Both the position numbers and the translations under genes were made by a program. Below, piece after piece: positions 10,939 through 23,742 of a stretch of DNA of 64,000 nucleotides. Numbering within the stretch: the stretch's first letter is position 1; each line of letters opens with the position of its first letter. The notes beneath the pieces are model-generated. The model saw only the letters and a program-made list of their open reading frames with translations. It ran no database searches and had not been told where the DNA came from. The stretch covers positions 15,827,501 to 15,891,500 of the forward strand of contig OU612070.1 in assembly GCA_914767715.1 (NCBI GenBank), in the 5' to 3' direction. This DNA is from Membranipora membranacea. Taxonomy: Eukaryota; Bryozoa; Gymnolaemata; Cheilostomatida; Membraniporidae.

Positions 10939-13900
10939 CAAAACATCTTGATGGAGTCTGCTGAAGGTTTTAAGTTGCTCAGCAAGTTCATATAATAATC
11001 AACATGAAATTTGAAATTTTGATGGCAGATTTTAAATATTTATTGTCCCCTATCCAGCTTAACTTACCTTGAAGAGCAGCATAATGCTAGACATTAAATG
11101 CATATTTATTATTCTTTTTATTTTGTTGGTGTTTAAAGGTGCAACCCCTTTACCATAGCTGGAAGGTTATGCTTTGTGAACATATTTTGTGCTACATTTA
11201 AGATTGCTTTCTATGATTACGGATAAGTTTAACCCTTTTATAATATGTGTAAATTTATTGTCATTCTGTGATTTTTATGTCTTCAAGACTTTTGTTGGAA
11301 TTGAGACGCCTCCATTAAAAACTGATCCAAAGTCAAATATACAAAGCTATTCAAATTACAGAATTTTTAAAATTCACAGACCGACATTTCATTTAGTGTT
11401 TTAATGGCATGTGATCAGGCATATGTAGATTTATTATAGCAAATGATCATTGATATATCCATACAAATAGAAGATATATTTCTTTGCTGAAATTTATGCG
11501 TAGCATTTGGTGCCCAAAGTAGAAGCACAGACAGTATATTATTGTCAAAGCCCCAATTTCCATTTAAATTGTCGACTCATGGTTATTCAATCATCAGTAG
11601 TCCAAACTGACCAAAAAGGGCATCATGCACAGCATTTTATTTGTTCGCCAATGCTTCGCCGAAATAAACTCTCACTGTATATACCATAGCTATCTTCTGC
11701 ACTCAAAGCATTTGGCATTTGCGATCATTATCATGCATATTTGGTATCATAGTCCAAATAATTATACATGCTGGGGGAAAAGGAATGTTGAGTTGATAAC
11801 CTGTTATGGCAGGAACAGCACCTAGCAGCATATGTCAATTCCTTCATTCCAGCAGAATGTGAAATACAATCTTCTAGCGAACAAAAATTGGAAAAACAAT
11901 CAACTGTTTATTTCAATAATCTTATCCTGTTCAAGGATTGGTTCGGAAATGACTATTTTCTTTTCAAAAGAGCAAAATATACCTAGCATGATGAGGAAAG
12001 ATTCATATTATGCAACATTTTGGCAATGGATACAAGATCCAATATATTTCAAAGATTGATCCTCTACTATTCATGTAATGATTGCTTTGCTCTTCAGAGA
12101 TGAAAATTTCAGTTTCTGGATCACTTCCAGAAAAGGAAAAGTAGAGAGAAACAGTCGAACGGTGTTAGTTTTGCAGAAGAATTTGATGGTAAAGAAGAAT
12201 ATATTGGTGAGGTCATATTCATCCAATGACTTACTAACTGGTGGATGTGTAAATGAAAAGATGATTTATAAACAGGGCCTAGTACACTGCATCAATAGGA
12301 TTCGTGGATGGTTTTTGCACAGGTTGGTTTTTCCCACTCTTAAAGTAAAGTTTTCATGGTATTGAGTTTTGAATTGGGATGAATGTCATTGCTTGGTGGT
12401 GGCATCATCCCACCTTTCAATATCTCTAGAATTTGGCTTTCTGCATGTTGTTTAACTGGCTGTGAAAACAAATTAAAGATGAGAAGTTAAACCCTCTACA
12501 TAACCACCAGCATTAGCAATCAGATGAAGCTGAAGCTCATCTAAAAACATATATATATATATACTTTTATGGGCATAGATCTCATTTGTTTGAAATGTTT
12601 TTCAGAATAAGGACGACGTAACGACATTGGAAGGGGTAGTAACATTGGTGTGATAATTGATTTACTGTCCATAATTCAGGTTTTTTGTTCAAAACCCAAT
12701 CAATTTTGATCAGGATCTTGTCATCAGCTTCATGTTATTTCATCTTCAAAAAAATGTTTGCAGAACAATTCAGAATAACATATATATATATAATTTATAT
12801 AATGTTATATTAGCTAAATATATATATGGAATTTTTTGCAAAAATAGCTTAGCTGCATATTTCAGGACACCTCCCTTTCCAACACTGAATTTCATCGTGA
12901 TTGATCAGGTTTTTATATTTTATTATATTATTATTTAATTTTAATTGTACAAAAAAATTAAGATTTTCAGATACTTTTTTATTTCAGTATATGGGTGAAA
13001 TTTTTGGATTACCGAATGTGTAGATCAATTGTAGTGAGTTGAAACCAATGAGTTTTTACTGCAAATGGTCTCATCTGGTTCCTTTATGTCTTATATAAAA
13101 CTTCGCAAAGGTATGGTCTCATCTGTAAATTATCAAGGGAGATTAATCCAAAAAACATAACCTCATTAAATGCCTCAGTGCCTCAATGCTAATGCTCCAT
13201 ATAGTGTCCTGTCTAGGTTTAATATTAAGTCTATGTTACTGGAGCCTTATGTGGATATTTGTTGGTAAAAGGGAGGTCTGCTATACCTCTACAAACTCTT
13301 TTAACATAACAAGGTCAAATATCCACTGATAAATTATTTGCCCTACCGATGCTGTTCACACCAACTTGAAGAGAAGAAGAAGTTGCCTAAGTAAATAATT
13401 ACATTGAGTATATGCTATGCTATAGAAACTTTGATTATGCTTGCCGAAGCTTAGACAAATTTTGGTACATAATTCATTTGTAGCCAATACGATTCTCAGG
13501 TACAAATTTAACTCATTGGTAGTAAGCTTAGTAAGATAACTCCCACGCAGAAATAGTGAAATCAAATGTGACAATGGAATCTTGTTAGATCAATGAGACT
13601 TCTTCCATTGCTCAAGCATATTAACTGTTTAAACATTTAAAATTAATTTTGAATAATACTCTTTTGTTGAGAATGTTTCACAAATGCTTTAAAAAAATGA
13701 AAAGAATAAACTAAAGTGACAACAACGCTAATCCATAATTGATTAGAAATATAACTATTTCACTGCTATTCATAATGACAGGAACTCAAATCGAATGACA
13801 CCTAACAATTTTATATTACATCGTATTGTTTTCCAAAGAGATACATTCACATAATCAAACCCCCCCTCCCAATTTTACTTTTCTCATTAATATTGGAATA

Positions 13901-15287
13901 GTTTTCAAATGATTTCTAAAACATCTAAGATCCCTGAAGAAGCTATGTATTTTTATCATACCTCTTTCAACCACATCATATGGACGATTTGTCCACCCAT
14001 AAATCATGTCCTATTGTATTATTTTCATTGTTGCAGTGGTTTAAACAACATGCTCGGAAGAGCATCGTAGTGATGGAATTGATATCAATAAAAGTGTACA
14101 GGAAAACATATTATGGCTGTGACAGAAATATTTCTTTCCGCAGCATCATTAAACATTTTTTAAAAACTTATTAAATGTTTCTATGATTGATTTCAAGTTG
14201 AAGCCGGTATATTTGGATTTTCTTCTAAATTGCACGGAGAACACCTTGGACAATCACTTGACAGCGGATTATGGTAAGACTGTATATTTAACAGTGTGTC
14301 TGGTGATCAATTTCTCATTTTTATTTAAATTTTGATTCATCACACAGATGGTAAATTTCCTTTTTGTTGCTAAATGCGCTTGCGGGGATATTTATTTTGA
14401 AATCCAGTGGTTAACAACACACATTTTGAGTAATCAAATGCTATTTCTTAAGCGTTTTCTGCAATACTGTGAATACTTGGAAGGTTGCCAAATGAAATGG
14501 TCTTAAATAAAGCTGTCGAATGACGCTAAGCTTGCATGTTTTATGCCAACCTGTTCCGGTGCACCTCTCTCGGAACAATTAGCATTGTCACCTCTGTGCA
14601 TATAATTATCAACTACTTGGCAGTTGCAGGGGTATCAAGGCGAAGCAGGATCTTCTTTATGTACACACATGTACACAAGAGGAAGTGTACATCACAGAGT
14701 AAGGATAATCCTTACTCTGTCATGTACACTTCCTCTTTTGACAAGTTTTCAAGCCCACATGTAATAATTCTATGGTCCTGCTGCATGTTCACACAATATA
14801 AGTTACTTTATGCTGTGTTGCAATGGCTTACAAAAACCATGTATTGAAGGAAGTTGCCCACATTGCGATAGCAAAACAAAACTTGTATAATTAGTTCTGC
14901 AAGTCCATTCATCAATGCACCTTTGTGGACTGTTGGTAACATTTCCTGAAAATGGTAATTATGGCTTCACTGAAACGACTTTATTTGCATTTTTGCTATT
15001 TTTGTTGTGTCAGTATCAAGCATTGTTTGCATGGGGATGATTCTCCAGTCTCAAACTGAAAACGTTTTCTGTTTGAATTTTGTCATGCTGAGCTGGTGGG
15101 CAACGTAGTTGACCTAAAGCAACAAAGTTCTACCCGATGAAAAAGATGTAGCAATATTTTGATATAAAAGAAACGGTATTGGTTGAAAGCATCCATATCA
15201 CTATTGGTTAGGAAGTTTGACTGTGTCATTAGAAATCAAATTGATTGTACTATCGAACTCAAATCATTTTATCTGTAATTTTCTAAC
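10939..15287. other. Unit 2 spacer downstream of gene B
   Basis: Counterpart of 693-7036 in unit 1, without the U2-headed element and with two deletions (near 12609 and 12785). It contains the in-frame remnant at 11625-12365, an AT dinucleotide tract at 12548-12563, and the palindrome at 14677. No intact gene seen. Confidence 0.5.
14677..14737. repeat. 61-bp palindrome (unit 2)
   Basis: Equivalent of 6404-6465 with arms of 30 bases around one central base. One arm mismatch (CTGTCATG against CTGTGATG). Confidence 0.88.
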
Positions 15288-18200
15288 CTAAGTTTTTCTA
15301 GATTTTTATCATTATGGTGGTTACATTTAATTTGATATGAAAATCTGTGATAATCATGCTTCTTTTTAAATAGTTATTTTTTCTCCAGACAATAATATGT
15401 CTGTTTGTTGTGTGTATACCGATTTAATACTGAAGTTAAGAAAAGTTATTCGTCAATTTTCTGTTTATTTCCAGATTATCAACAATTTACATACTGTTTC
15501 AAGGTGATGTTCATTGTTATGGTGGTTGTGAATAGCATCGAAACTCGACATAATCGACATAAGACCAGGTAGTTAGTATACATGTATTAAATATGAGTGT
15601 TCTCTCTTGATATCTAAATTAAACTGTTGGTTTATTAACACCTCGTTTCCTTTAGTATCAAGTCTTAATTTATCAAAGTTGATCAAATGTAGATACATAA
15701 TCATCACTATTGAATCAGGTTTAAAATCCTGATAATACCTACAAGTCTACCCTTACCTTATAACTGTCATCCTGTACACAAAGTTAGAGTAAAATCATTA
15801 GAATATGATCCAATATTATGCTACTGACCAATGATCAATGCAAGAGGCATCCAAGATCCTTGAAATCTGTTGTCCTGAAGAAGGCCTAGGATAAGAACTA
15901 CTTAATAATTCTGTCTCATATTAAGAAATGAATGAAACTTCCTTCAAGTCATTTCCTTTCATCTCAAATATTCACTCATCTATACTCATATCACCTTTGG
16001 ATGATAATTTATTGCAATCAATTGGTCATTAGGCTAAAAGGTGAGTATTTTTCATCGCTTTATAAATTACATGTTTGTCAGTATAAAGTTTCTGTCCCAA
16101 AAATCTCAAAGCGCTTGAATCAATCAGGACTATAAAAAAGTTGCATTTCAGGAGTTGCAGTAGTTGTTCAGCAGTTTCAGTTTGACATGTTACAGATTTT
16201 AGCAGCTCAAACTAAAATCAATAAATCAGTAACTGTTTGTCCCACCAGCAAAAAAACAAGCTGTTAGTTGAAAAGAATGAGTCCACTTTAGCGTCAGTTC
16301 ATATCTGTGCTCACAATGTTTCCCCCTCACATGGACACTAACAGGTGTGGTGCTAGTATTATAAATTAATTGTAAGTTCTGTTGCCTTATATATTAGACA
16401 AACGACCTTCGTCTTCAAAACAAAAAATAGAGTTTCTGAATCCATTGAATTTTAGTGTTTATGGTAGTAGGATTTCATTTCACCAACACCCTCAAGTGCT
16501 GACACACCTCAAAAACTGATAATGGCTATAACTATGTTATTATGTTTGTTTTGCGGTTACCTAACATGAGCCATGACAGCTGGTCTAAGCAAGAGGCAAA
16601 AAGTGATTTGCTGTTGCCTTGATTTGGGAAGATTTTCCCTCTTTGCTTATCAACAACAACCAACCATCATTACATCAAATATAACTATATGGTGAAATGA
16701 ACTCCCACAATGCAACACTTTAACTGGAATTGTCCTGTCACGATAAAAGAGAAGATAAGAGGTGGCTCAGTTGGTTTGGGCGCCAGTCTTCAGTGGCATG
16801 TGTTGATGGTCTCAGGTTCGCATCCAACCTCAGTCCACTATCTACTTTGGATTTTTAGACCCTCAGGTGCGCTCCAGCATGCCTACTTACTAAGAGCAAA
16901 TTGGCGCAGACATTACGGCCTCACCCTTATTACACCCTCTATCTCGCCACCCACGTGAACGGTGACTGAACCAATTTGAAATGCAAACCATGAGTTTTAA
17001 ACCAACATGCTTGTTAACCAACTCGCATGATTTAGATTTACTGTTGATTTGGTGTTAAGATGCAGCAAATCCTTCATTACATAACCAGAAGAAGCATGAG
17101 TACATTTTTTTATTATTTTAATGTTGTACTAACTGTTTGATCAACATATATTTACTGCAATGCTGCAATTTGACCAGTTTGACACAATCTCTGTAAATTT
17201 TAAGTAACATTCATTTTTCAGTACTGGATGCCGATAGAATCTTTGATCTGAATAAAGGCATTTTATTTCTCTTAGACAGGAAACAAATCTACAATTTTTC
17301 AATGAAGTTTCTGCCTTATTGTCACCTCCTCTTGGTTGTTGTTTCATGGGCAATCAGAATCAGAATCAGAGAGTATGATAGTATGATGTTGGAGAAAGGT
17401 ATATGGTATGCCATAGTAAGCTTAGGTCTAAACTTCAAGATCAAGATCTGTAAGAATAAGAGATGAAGATCTGTAACTGGCTGGTATATTCATTTTATAT
17501 TGGTCCAATGTAATCTTTATATGATTCTCACAAATGTTATCAGCAACTCATTACTTCCTTTCGGCATCCTGATTGTTTCTTCATAAAAGGTAACTTGTTT
17601 CTTTTGTAAACAGGTTACAATTTGTACAATGTCCTGCGAGTATTGACAAGACTTGTGAGACTCAATTTCAAATCCATTACATTGTTGTATATACATCTAG
17701 TATATGTTACATTGAATGTTATCAGAATGTCATTACTTTTATTTTCATTATTTTATCACTAAATTTATGTTTCTTTTGAAAACTCCTAGCTTCTAATTTC
17801 AAATCTGTTACAAATTTTATCTTCATCAAGTATGGATCTTACGGTCTAACCTATTCATCTCAAAAATGTAACGCTGCCTATCACCACCAAATTATTTCTC
17901 CACTTGATGTTTTCTTTGTAAACAAATTGCAAGTTCGATGAGATTTGAAAAGCTCCCGAGATTCCATTTCGAATCGGTGTCAACTCTTCGTTTATTCATA
18001 TAATATATATAGTTTGAAGAGGGTTGTTAAAAGCTTCTGAAAACAAATGCATTAACACTTATATTAAAATACTAATACGCTGCTATTCATAGAGCCGGAT
18101 GTTATCAACTTTCCTAAACATATTCATTTGTGTGTTTTCTCTCAGTTTATAAATGAAAAAGAATATAAATCTATAATTTATATGAACATAATAATATATA

Positions 18201-18300
18201 CCTCAGCTGGTGTCAGTAAAGGAGGCAGCCATGTATAACAAAATTTTTTGATGAATTAGATCATGGGTTGAATACCCAAAATGAATGAATTATCTTATGC
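15288..18300. other. 3-kb segment present in unit 2, partly in unit 3, absent from unit 1
   Basis: Unit 1 jumps from TTTTCTAA to CCCTCATTCTAG at 7036, while unit 2 has 3.0 kb between these words. Unit 3 carries the first 0.8 kb (30050-30833), so a deletion in unit 1 is the simpler explanation. The segment holds a tRNA-derived SINE (16756-16965) and otherwise no recognisable gene. Confidence 0.65.
16756..16965 (+). mobile_element. tRNA-derived SINE
   Basis: Box A-like GTGGCTCAGTTGG at 16762-16774 and box B-like GGTTCGCATCC at 16816-16826 are spaced as in a tRNA gene. They are followed by about 130 bp of non-tRNA body. Borders are approximate and no target repeat was found. Confidence 0.6.
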
Positions 18301-19244
18301 GATCACCCTCATTCTAGTCCCAGTGAATATCCTCCTAATGTTTTTTATATCACAGTCAAATCAGCGAAGAGAGACAGTTTTCTTCAAAGCCTAGCCTTAC
18401 CTGTCTAGATATTATAATACTTATATGTCATGTGATTTTTTTGAGAGTTTTAGCAATCACAGCTATGAACTTTAGGTGCTAGATGTGTTTATTATCAATA
18501 GCAGAATGTTTGTTGATGTTGATCACCATTTCTTCATCAAAAATTATACAAAGCTAGTTATTTCAGCTGGATTTTATTTCCGCCTATCCTCTCCTTTAGA
18601 TTTTTCAATTTTTGGTTCATCCTTTGATCATTATTTGCAGTTTATTCTCTAGTGAATCCACTCCACTTCCACTTTATGCCAAGATTGAAAAGGGTTTCCT
18701 CTCCAGATTTTGTCTTCCCCTTCAATATCAAAGCCGTCATGAAAGGCTAGTGAACTACCTTGATGGATAACTATCTTCATTATTAAGTAACAATAAATGT
18801 TCTTACGCAATAGATTTCGTGTCTTTGCCTAATAGAAGCAAATAAACTTGAATCTTATCTTACACACTCTTATCAGTTAAACCAATCAGTTGGTCCTATT
18901 ATTTGATATAGGTCAGTGAAACTTATTTTGTAATGGTCAATTCTTTGCTTATTCCTTTCTGGATATCTAATACGTTTTTCTTTTATCTTATTCAGACAAA
19001 ATCTTGATATGAAGGAAATTAATAGTATGAAAATCAATTTCTTTGAGTATTACAAAGAGACATGCAGAGGTTGTGGTGGTTTATTCTTGATTTGAAAGTG
19101 ACAGAGAACGTTTTGTTTGATTTAAAATTCATGGATGTTGGTAATCAATTTTCGCTTATGCATGGAAAGTGAATCAATTTGAATCACTGTGATGCATGTG
19201 TTGGGATTGCACGCTTTAGCTTAGCTTAAGCTTACTCAATCTAG

Positions 19245-19514
19245 TAAGAATTAATTAAACCTCTGTCATTTCTGCTTTAATATGGCCATCTATTTGGAAT
19301 CCTTGTTGTTTCCTGAGTTCGAAAGGTAACATGTGATGGCCAAAATTAACAGACTTCGGTAGACTTTCCTCTTAGTTAAAAATTTGTCTTCCCTTCGAAA
19401 AAGTTTGGTTAACTTAATAACACCATTTATTTTTCATTGAAGTTTTCTTAAAGTTTATAAATATAGTGAATTAACAAAATATTCACATGTTAAAAATAGC
19501 TTGTCGTCCCTAAG
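19245..19514. other. 270-bp insertion or indel in unit 2
   Basis: Unit 1 reads CAATCTAG directly into TTGATATACATG (about 7980-7998). Unit 2 has 270 bp between these words, starting and ending with TAAG. No long inverted ends, so the class is unclear and a deletion in unit 1 is equally possible. Confidence 0.6.
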
Positions 19515-20415
19515 TTGATATACATGTGAGTGGTGCAAACTACATAGTAAGTAGGATAGAAAGGCATGAAAGCATAAAATACGTGGAGTAAAAGAATAAA
19601 GAGAAAACAGCGAACAAAAATGAAAGTTCACAGCATTAGATAGGGTCAAATGATAATAATTTATGAAGCTGGCTCAATTTAGTTACAAATGTAGGAATAA
19701 TTTCTAAAAAGCTGATTGGTCTAGGTTTGATTGAATAAAGGTTTAATTATTGAACAGTTGCTACAAAGTCATCATACATGTATGACTGATTATCCGATTC
19801 GATGTGTTTAGATGCAGGGCCTTTATACAAGTTTAGATGGTATGTAAATTTAAGTGTTAGCGGCCAGCTTCGACAGAAAAATGTTTACGAGCTCAAGTTG
19901 TGATTCTGATTGCTATAGGCCTGATAAGTTATTTGTAAATCATGTGTTCTTTGAGTTTTGATAGCAAGTAGACCGTCTTGTCCACCAGTTCGATAATGTA
20001 GTTTTTATTTATTGTGCAGTGCAATAATTTGCTCATATTCGCTGCTGCTTGCAGTAGCAAGAGCTTAGAGCAGTCAATGTAAAATTATCATGATTTATGC
20101 TGTGTTAGTTTCTAGTTCTAATTGGTTCGCTTTTGTGGATGGTTTATAGCTTGATGTTGATAATTCAGTGATGATTAAAACGATCAGATCTCGCAACTAT
20201 TAATTTTCATGTCACTGCTTGCAAAATTATTGGCATGTTTGACTGCAAGCTATCAGAACAGAAAAAAAACTACAGCTTAAATCAATAATTTAGATTTTCA
20301 TCCCACAAATCATCAACACCAAATTCATACCGATTTTCACATTATTGTAGAGCGGGAGAAGAAATACTGGCAACAAATATTTGGAGCAATATTCAGCTAC
20401 CATCTGAGGATTAAC

Positions 20416-23400
20416 ATGAGTAGACTAGCATTTATTGTAGTAATTGTGTTGGGTTCTACTAAGTCAGTCATTGCAAATGATAACAGGGGGATGTTTGCAT
20501 TGATACTGGCTGACAACACACCGCAACACTCGTCGATCACAGAATCTAGGATTAAATGCGCCTTAGCCTGTCAAAAGCGAGCTGCATGTCACGGATTCCA
20601 CTATGAATCACTGACAAATGGGACTGACTTGAACTGTTTTTTATATGATTGGCTGACACTTGGTGATTGGCTGACACTGGGTGAAGGTGGGATACATGTC
20701 TTAGCAATCACACCAGAAGAGCCTGCGCATGACTTGATTCGATTACGTGAGTATTGGGAATGGATCAGGACTAGGTCTGGATTTGGGACGCTGTCATGTC
20801 TGGATTATTTTTTATCCTGCATATATCAGTGCGTTATATTATCAAATTTCAATTCCAATGTGTCTGGTATAATATACTGTGTACTATATAACCTTCATAG
20901 AAGCTTAAAGCAAAAACTCTGAATTGAACACCGGATTGATGAGTTTGTCAGGAAAAGGATAAGTTTCCTCATGTTGTCTCATCTTGTTATATCCCACTTG
21001 TGTGAAGTATTAAATATTAGATTAAGGTAATGTCAAAGACGGATCCGAATATCAACATATCATATACCGTTAGAAAGCTTCCGAGCTACTGAAAATGAAT
21101 ACCTGAACAAAAACTTGATTCGATGACGTTGTGTCATTGAAGGGAGGAAATGAGGCAGAAAACGCTGTTTTTGTCAATGCAGATGGAGGAGTCAAATTAA
21201 TTGCAAGAAATTTCAAAACAAGTAGAATGTATACTTAGAGATTGAGTTCATAGTAAAATTTGATTTTCTTTGATATATGACTAGTCTAAACTGACTTTTT
21301 ACGTCACGCCATACAACGCATTTTTTTTTGTGAAGCCGTGAAAATATGTGAAACTTCAATCATTAATTAAGAACAGATCATAGGCTCGAAAAAAAAATAA
21401 TTATGATTTTCCCTTAGAGTACACTTCAAATGTCATACATATTGACTTTAAACAAATTAGCTTGCATATTGCAAAACCAGTGGACTCTCGAATACACCTG
21501 ATATTTTTCGCAACTTTTGCATAACGTCAAATGTGCTGTCCAAATGACGATTATTGTGAATGTGAAGTTATTTTGAAAGTTCTCACATACGAAGCCACTT
21601 TTATTACCCATGGTGCACGCAGGAAATGCCAACAGATTTTTTCACTGCATCTTCATTTTTCTTGAATTTAACGCAAAAGGTTGCCAAATAAACAGCTTTT
21701 TTTTGGGACTTTTGAGGTGTTTTTGGCCATTCCTGTGTGCACCATGGCTAATGGAAGCGGCTTTGTATGTGAGAACTTTCAAAAAATCTTTGTTTGGCCA
21801 TTGTAATGGTCATTTGGACAACACATTTGATGTTATGCAAAAGTTGCAAAAAATATTAGCTGTATTCGAGAGTCTACTGTTTTCGCAATATGCAAGCTAA
21901 TTTGTTGAAAGTTAATAGGTATGGCAATTGAAGTGTATTCTAAGGGAAAATCATAATTAATTTTGTTTCGAGCCTATGATCTGTTCTGAATTAATTTTTG
22001 AAATTTCACATATTTTCACGGCTTCACAAAAAAAATGCATTGTATGGCGTGACGTAAAAAGTCAGTTTAGACAAGTCATATATCAAAGAAAATCAAATTT
22101 TACGATGAACGCAATCTCTAAGTATGCATTCCACCTGGTTTGAAATTTCTTGCATTTAATTTGACTACCCCATCTGCATTGACAAAAACAGCGTTTTGTG
22201 CCTCATTTCCTCCCTAAAATGACAAAACGTCATTGAATCAAATTTCTGTTCAGGTATTCGTTTTCAGTAGCTCGGCAGCTTTCCAGCGGTATATGATATG
22301 TTGATATTCGGATCGGTCTTTGACATTACCTTAAGCTTTCGTTTAGTGGGGCTGTATTTTGCAAGTTTAGTTTAGTTTATGATAGACAAATGCAGCATTG
22401 CAATGATTGACCAAAGCTATGAATTTTTTGCTCAGACTATTATATAAATTTGCGAGGGTTTTGCTGAACGTGTATGATATCTTGTTCTGAGAGGCATTTC
22501 CTACAAAAACCTCGAATCTGACCCCCATATGGGCCTAGGCATTCTTAACCTTAACCCTTTTTTGTTATAAGATTTAGTAATGGAAATGAGAAATGGCATT
22601 GAGTGTGTCCAGGATATCCTCACTCATGAAGCAAGACTTTATTGATAATTAAATTGTAATAATTTTATTTTCACCTGTCTTAAAACACAGAGAGTCGATA
22701 ATTATGAATGCATTCATAAAATTGTAATTTCAGAAGGTTATCTCACTGCAGAGCTTTCAAGTACGCATCAAAGTTTTCATGGTTCCAAAGCTATTGATGG
22801 GTCATATGATACATTCATGCATACCCTGCTGGAGGTTTCACCTTGGATGCAGATTGATATCCATGAAATAGCCCCAGTCAGAGCAGTTGAGATATGGAAT
22901 CGCTACAGCAACCATAACTCAGGTACTGAGAGAAAGTCATTTTCTAGCCGCTTAACCAATAAAATTATTACCCACATTACTCCATAATTCATTAGAACTT
23001 TTATTAAAGTGATTGTGAAAGTTTCAAGATTTTGGTATCATCGTAGAGTTCTCAGTCTAATTTTGAAAACTGGTATAAAGTTTACTAACAGCAAGTGGCC
23101 CAGTCTCAACTGATTTTGACTCAAAGTTGAGATTGGAAGGTACTAAAAAGGTACTATTTTGTATATAATATCATTAAAATGGTACCTTTTTAGTACCTTC
23201 ACATCTCAACTTTAAGTGATAATGAGTTGAAACTGGACCATATGTTATTAATGAACCTCATAGCATTTTTCTTAATTAGACTGAGAACTCTAAAATGATA
23301 GCAAAAACCTGACTCTTTCACAATAATTTCAAGCACTAGAAAACATTTCCGAATAAAAGTAATGGTCATTTGTCACATTTTAGAGGAAAGCCTAATACTT

Positions 23401-23742
23401 GCTATTAGCACACTAGTGTACAAAACTGGCAGTGATTCAAACGGAAGTAGTGGTATAACACATTCAATGACTACGTGTTGTTTCTTTGCTAACCATGTAT
23501 ATGTCTGTTATACAGGTGTTGAGCTCAGACTAAGAAACGTGTTGATTTCTGTAGCGGTCGTTTCTGATGAGGAAGGATTTGGTGAGCGTTTAACTGAATC
23601 AGCATGCTCATATTCTCAAGGAACTCAGGCTCGTGTTAAACTTCATCTGTGTTACGAAGCAATGGATGGTAGATATGTGCGAATCACTGCTGTCGAAGCA
23701 AATGAAATATTAAATTTGTTTGAAGTCGAGATTTTTGGATAA
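20416..23742 (+). CDS. Lectin gene C: secreted PAN/apple-like + F-type (fuco)lectin protein
   Basis: Paralogue of gene B with the same three-exon structure: 20416-20746, 22734-22922 and 23516-23742, 248 residues. The protein of exon 1 (signal peptide, PAN-like module, DWLTLG x2) is identical to gene B; the visible base changes there are silent. Exon 2 differs at STHQSFHG (STYQGFHG in B) and WNRYSN (WNRHSN in B), the latter inside the region aligned to the family's RxD sugar-binding motif. Exon 3 ends NEILNLFEVEIFG, against NEVLNLFEVKIFV in B. Intron 1 is about 1.3 kb longer than in B because a fold-back element with TTAA target duplications is inserted at 21026-22330. No other lesion is visible, so it is probably a working gene. 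Confidence 0.85.
21026..22330. mobile_element. Fold-back element with TTAA target duplication (piggyBac-like, non-autonomous)
   Basis: 1305 bp in intron 1 of gene C. The ends are inverted repeats starting GGTAATGTCAAAGAC, and the two halves are imperfect reverse complements along nearly their whole length, with the centre near 21680. TTAA flanks it at 21022-21025 and 22331-22334, and the same site in gene B (9505-9508) has one TTAA and no element. TTAA duplications are the mark of piggyBac transposons. No transposase is encoded; open frames inside are by-products. Confidence 0.85.
23005..23330. mobile_element. Fold-back MITE in last intron of gene C
   Basis: Apparently unrearranged copy, about 326 bp, nearly full-length palindrome. 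The left end AAAGTGATTGTGAAAG pairs with CTTTCACAATAATTT at the right end. The inner arms with the KpnI-like GGTACC motif are intact. No clear target duplication was found. Confidence 0.65.

Larger units (their letters stand above)
10184..23012. repeat. Segmental duplication unit 2
   Basis: Second unit of the array, 12.8 kb. Relative to unit 1 it has lost about 0.78 kb at 12609 (unit 1 bases 2443-3226) and about 0.55 kb near 12785. It has gained a 1305-bp fold-back element (21026-22330), carries 270 bp (19245-19514) missing from unit 1, and keeps the 15288-18300 segment. Its U2-element site, near 13430, is empty. It runs from the last intron of gene B to exons 1 and 2 of gene C. Confidence 0.9.

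Noticed and set aside
14536-14847. 103-residue protein repeated in units 2 and 3
   Set aside because: It runs through the palindrome at 14677, has no known domain, and is broken in unit 1.
21610-21900. 96-residue protein in gene C intron 1
   Set aside because: It lies across the centre of the fold-back element and has no domain; the gene B intron lacks it altogether.
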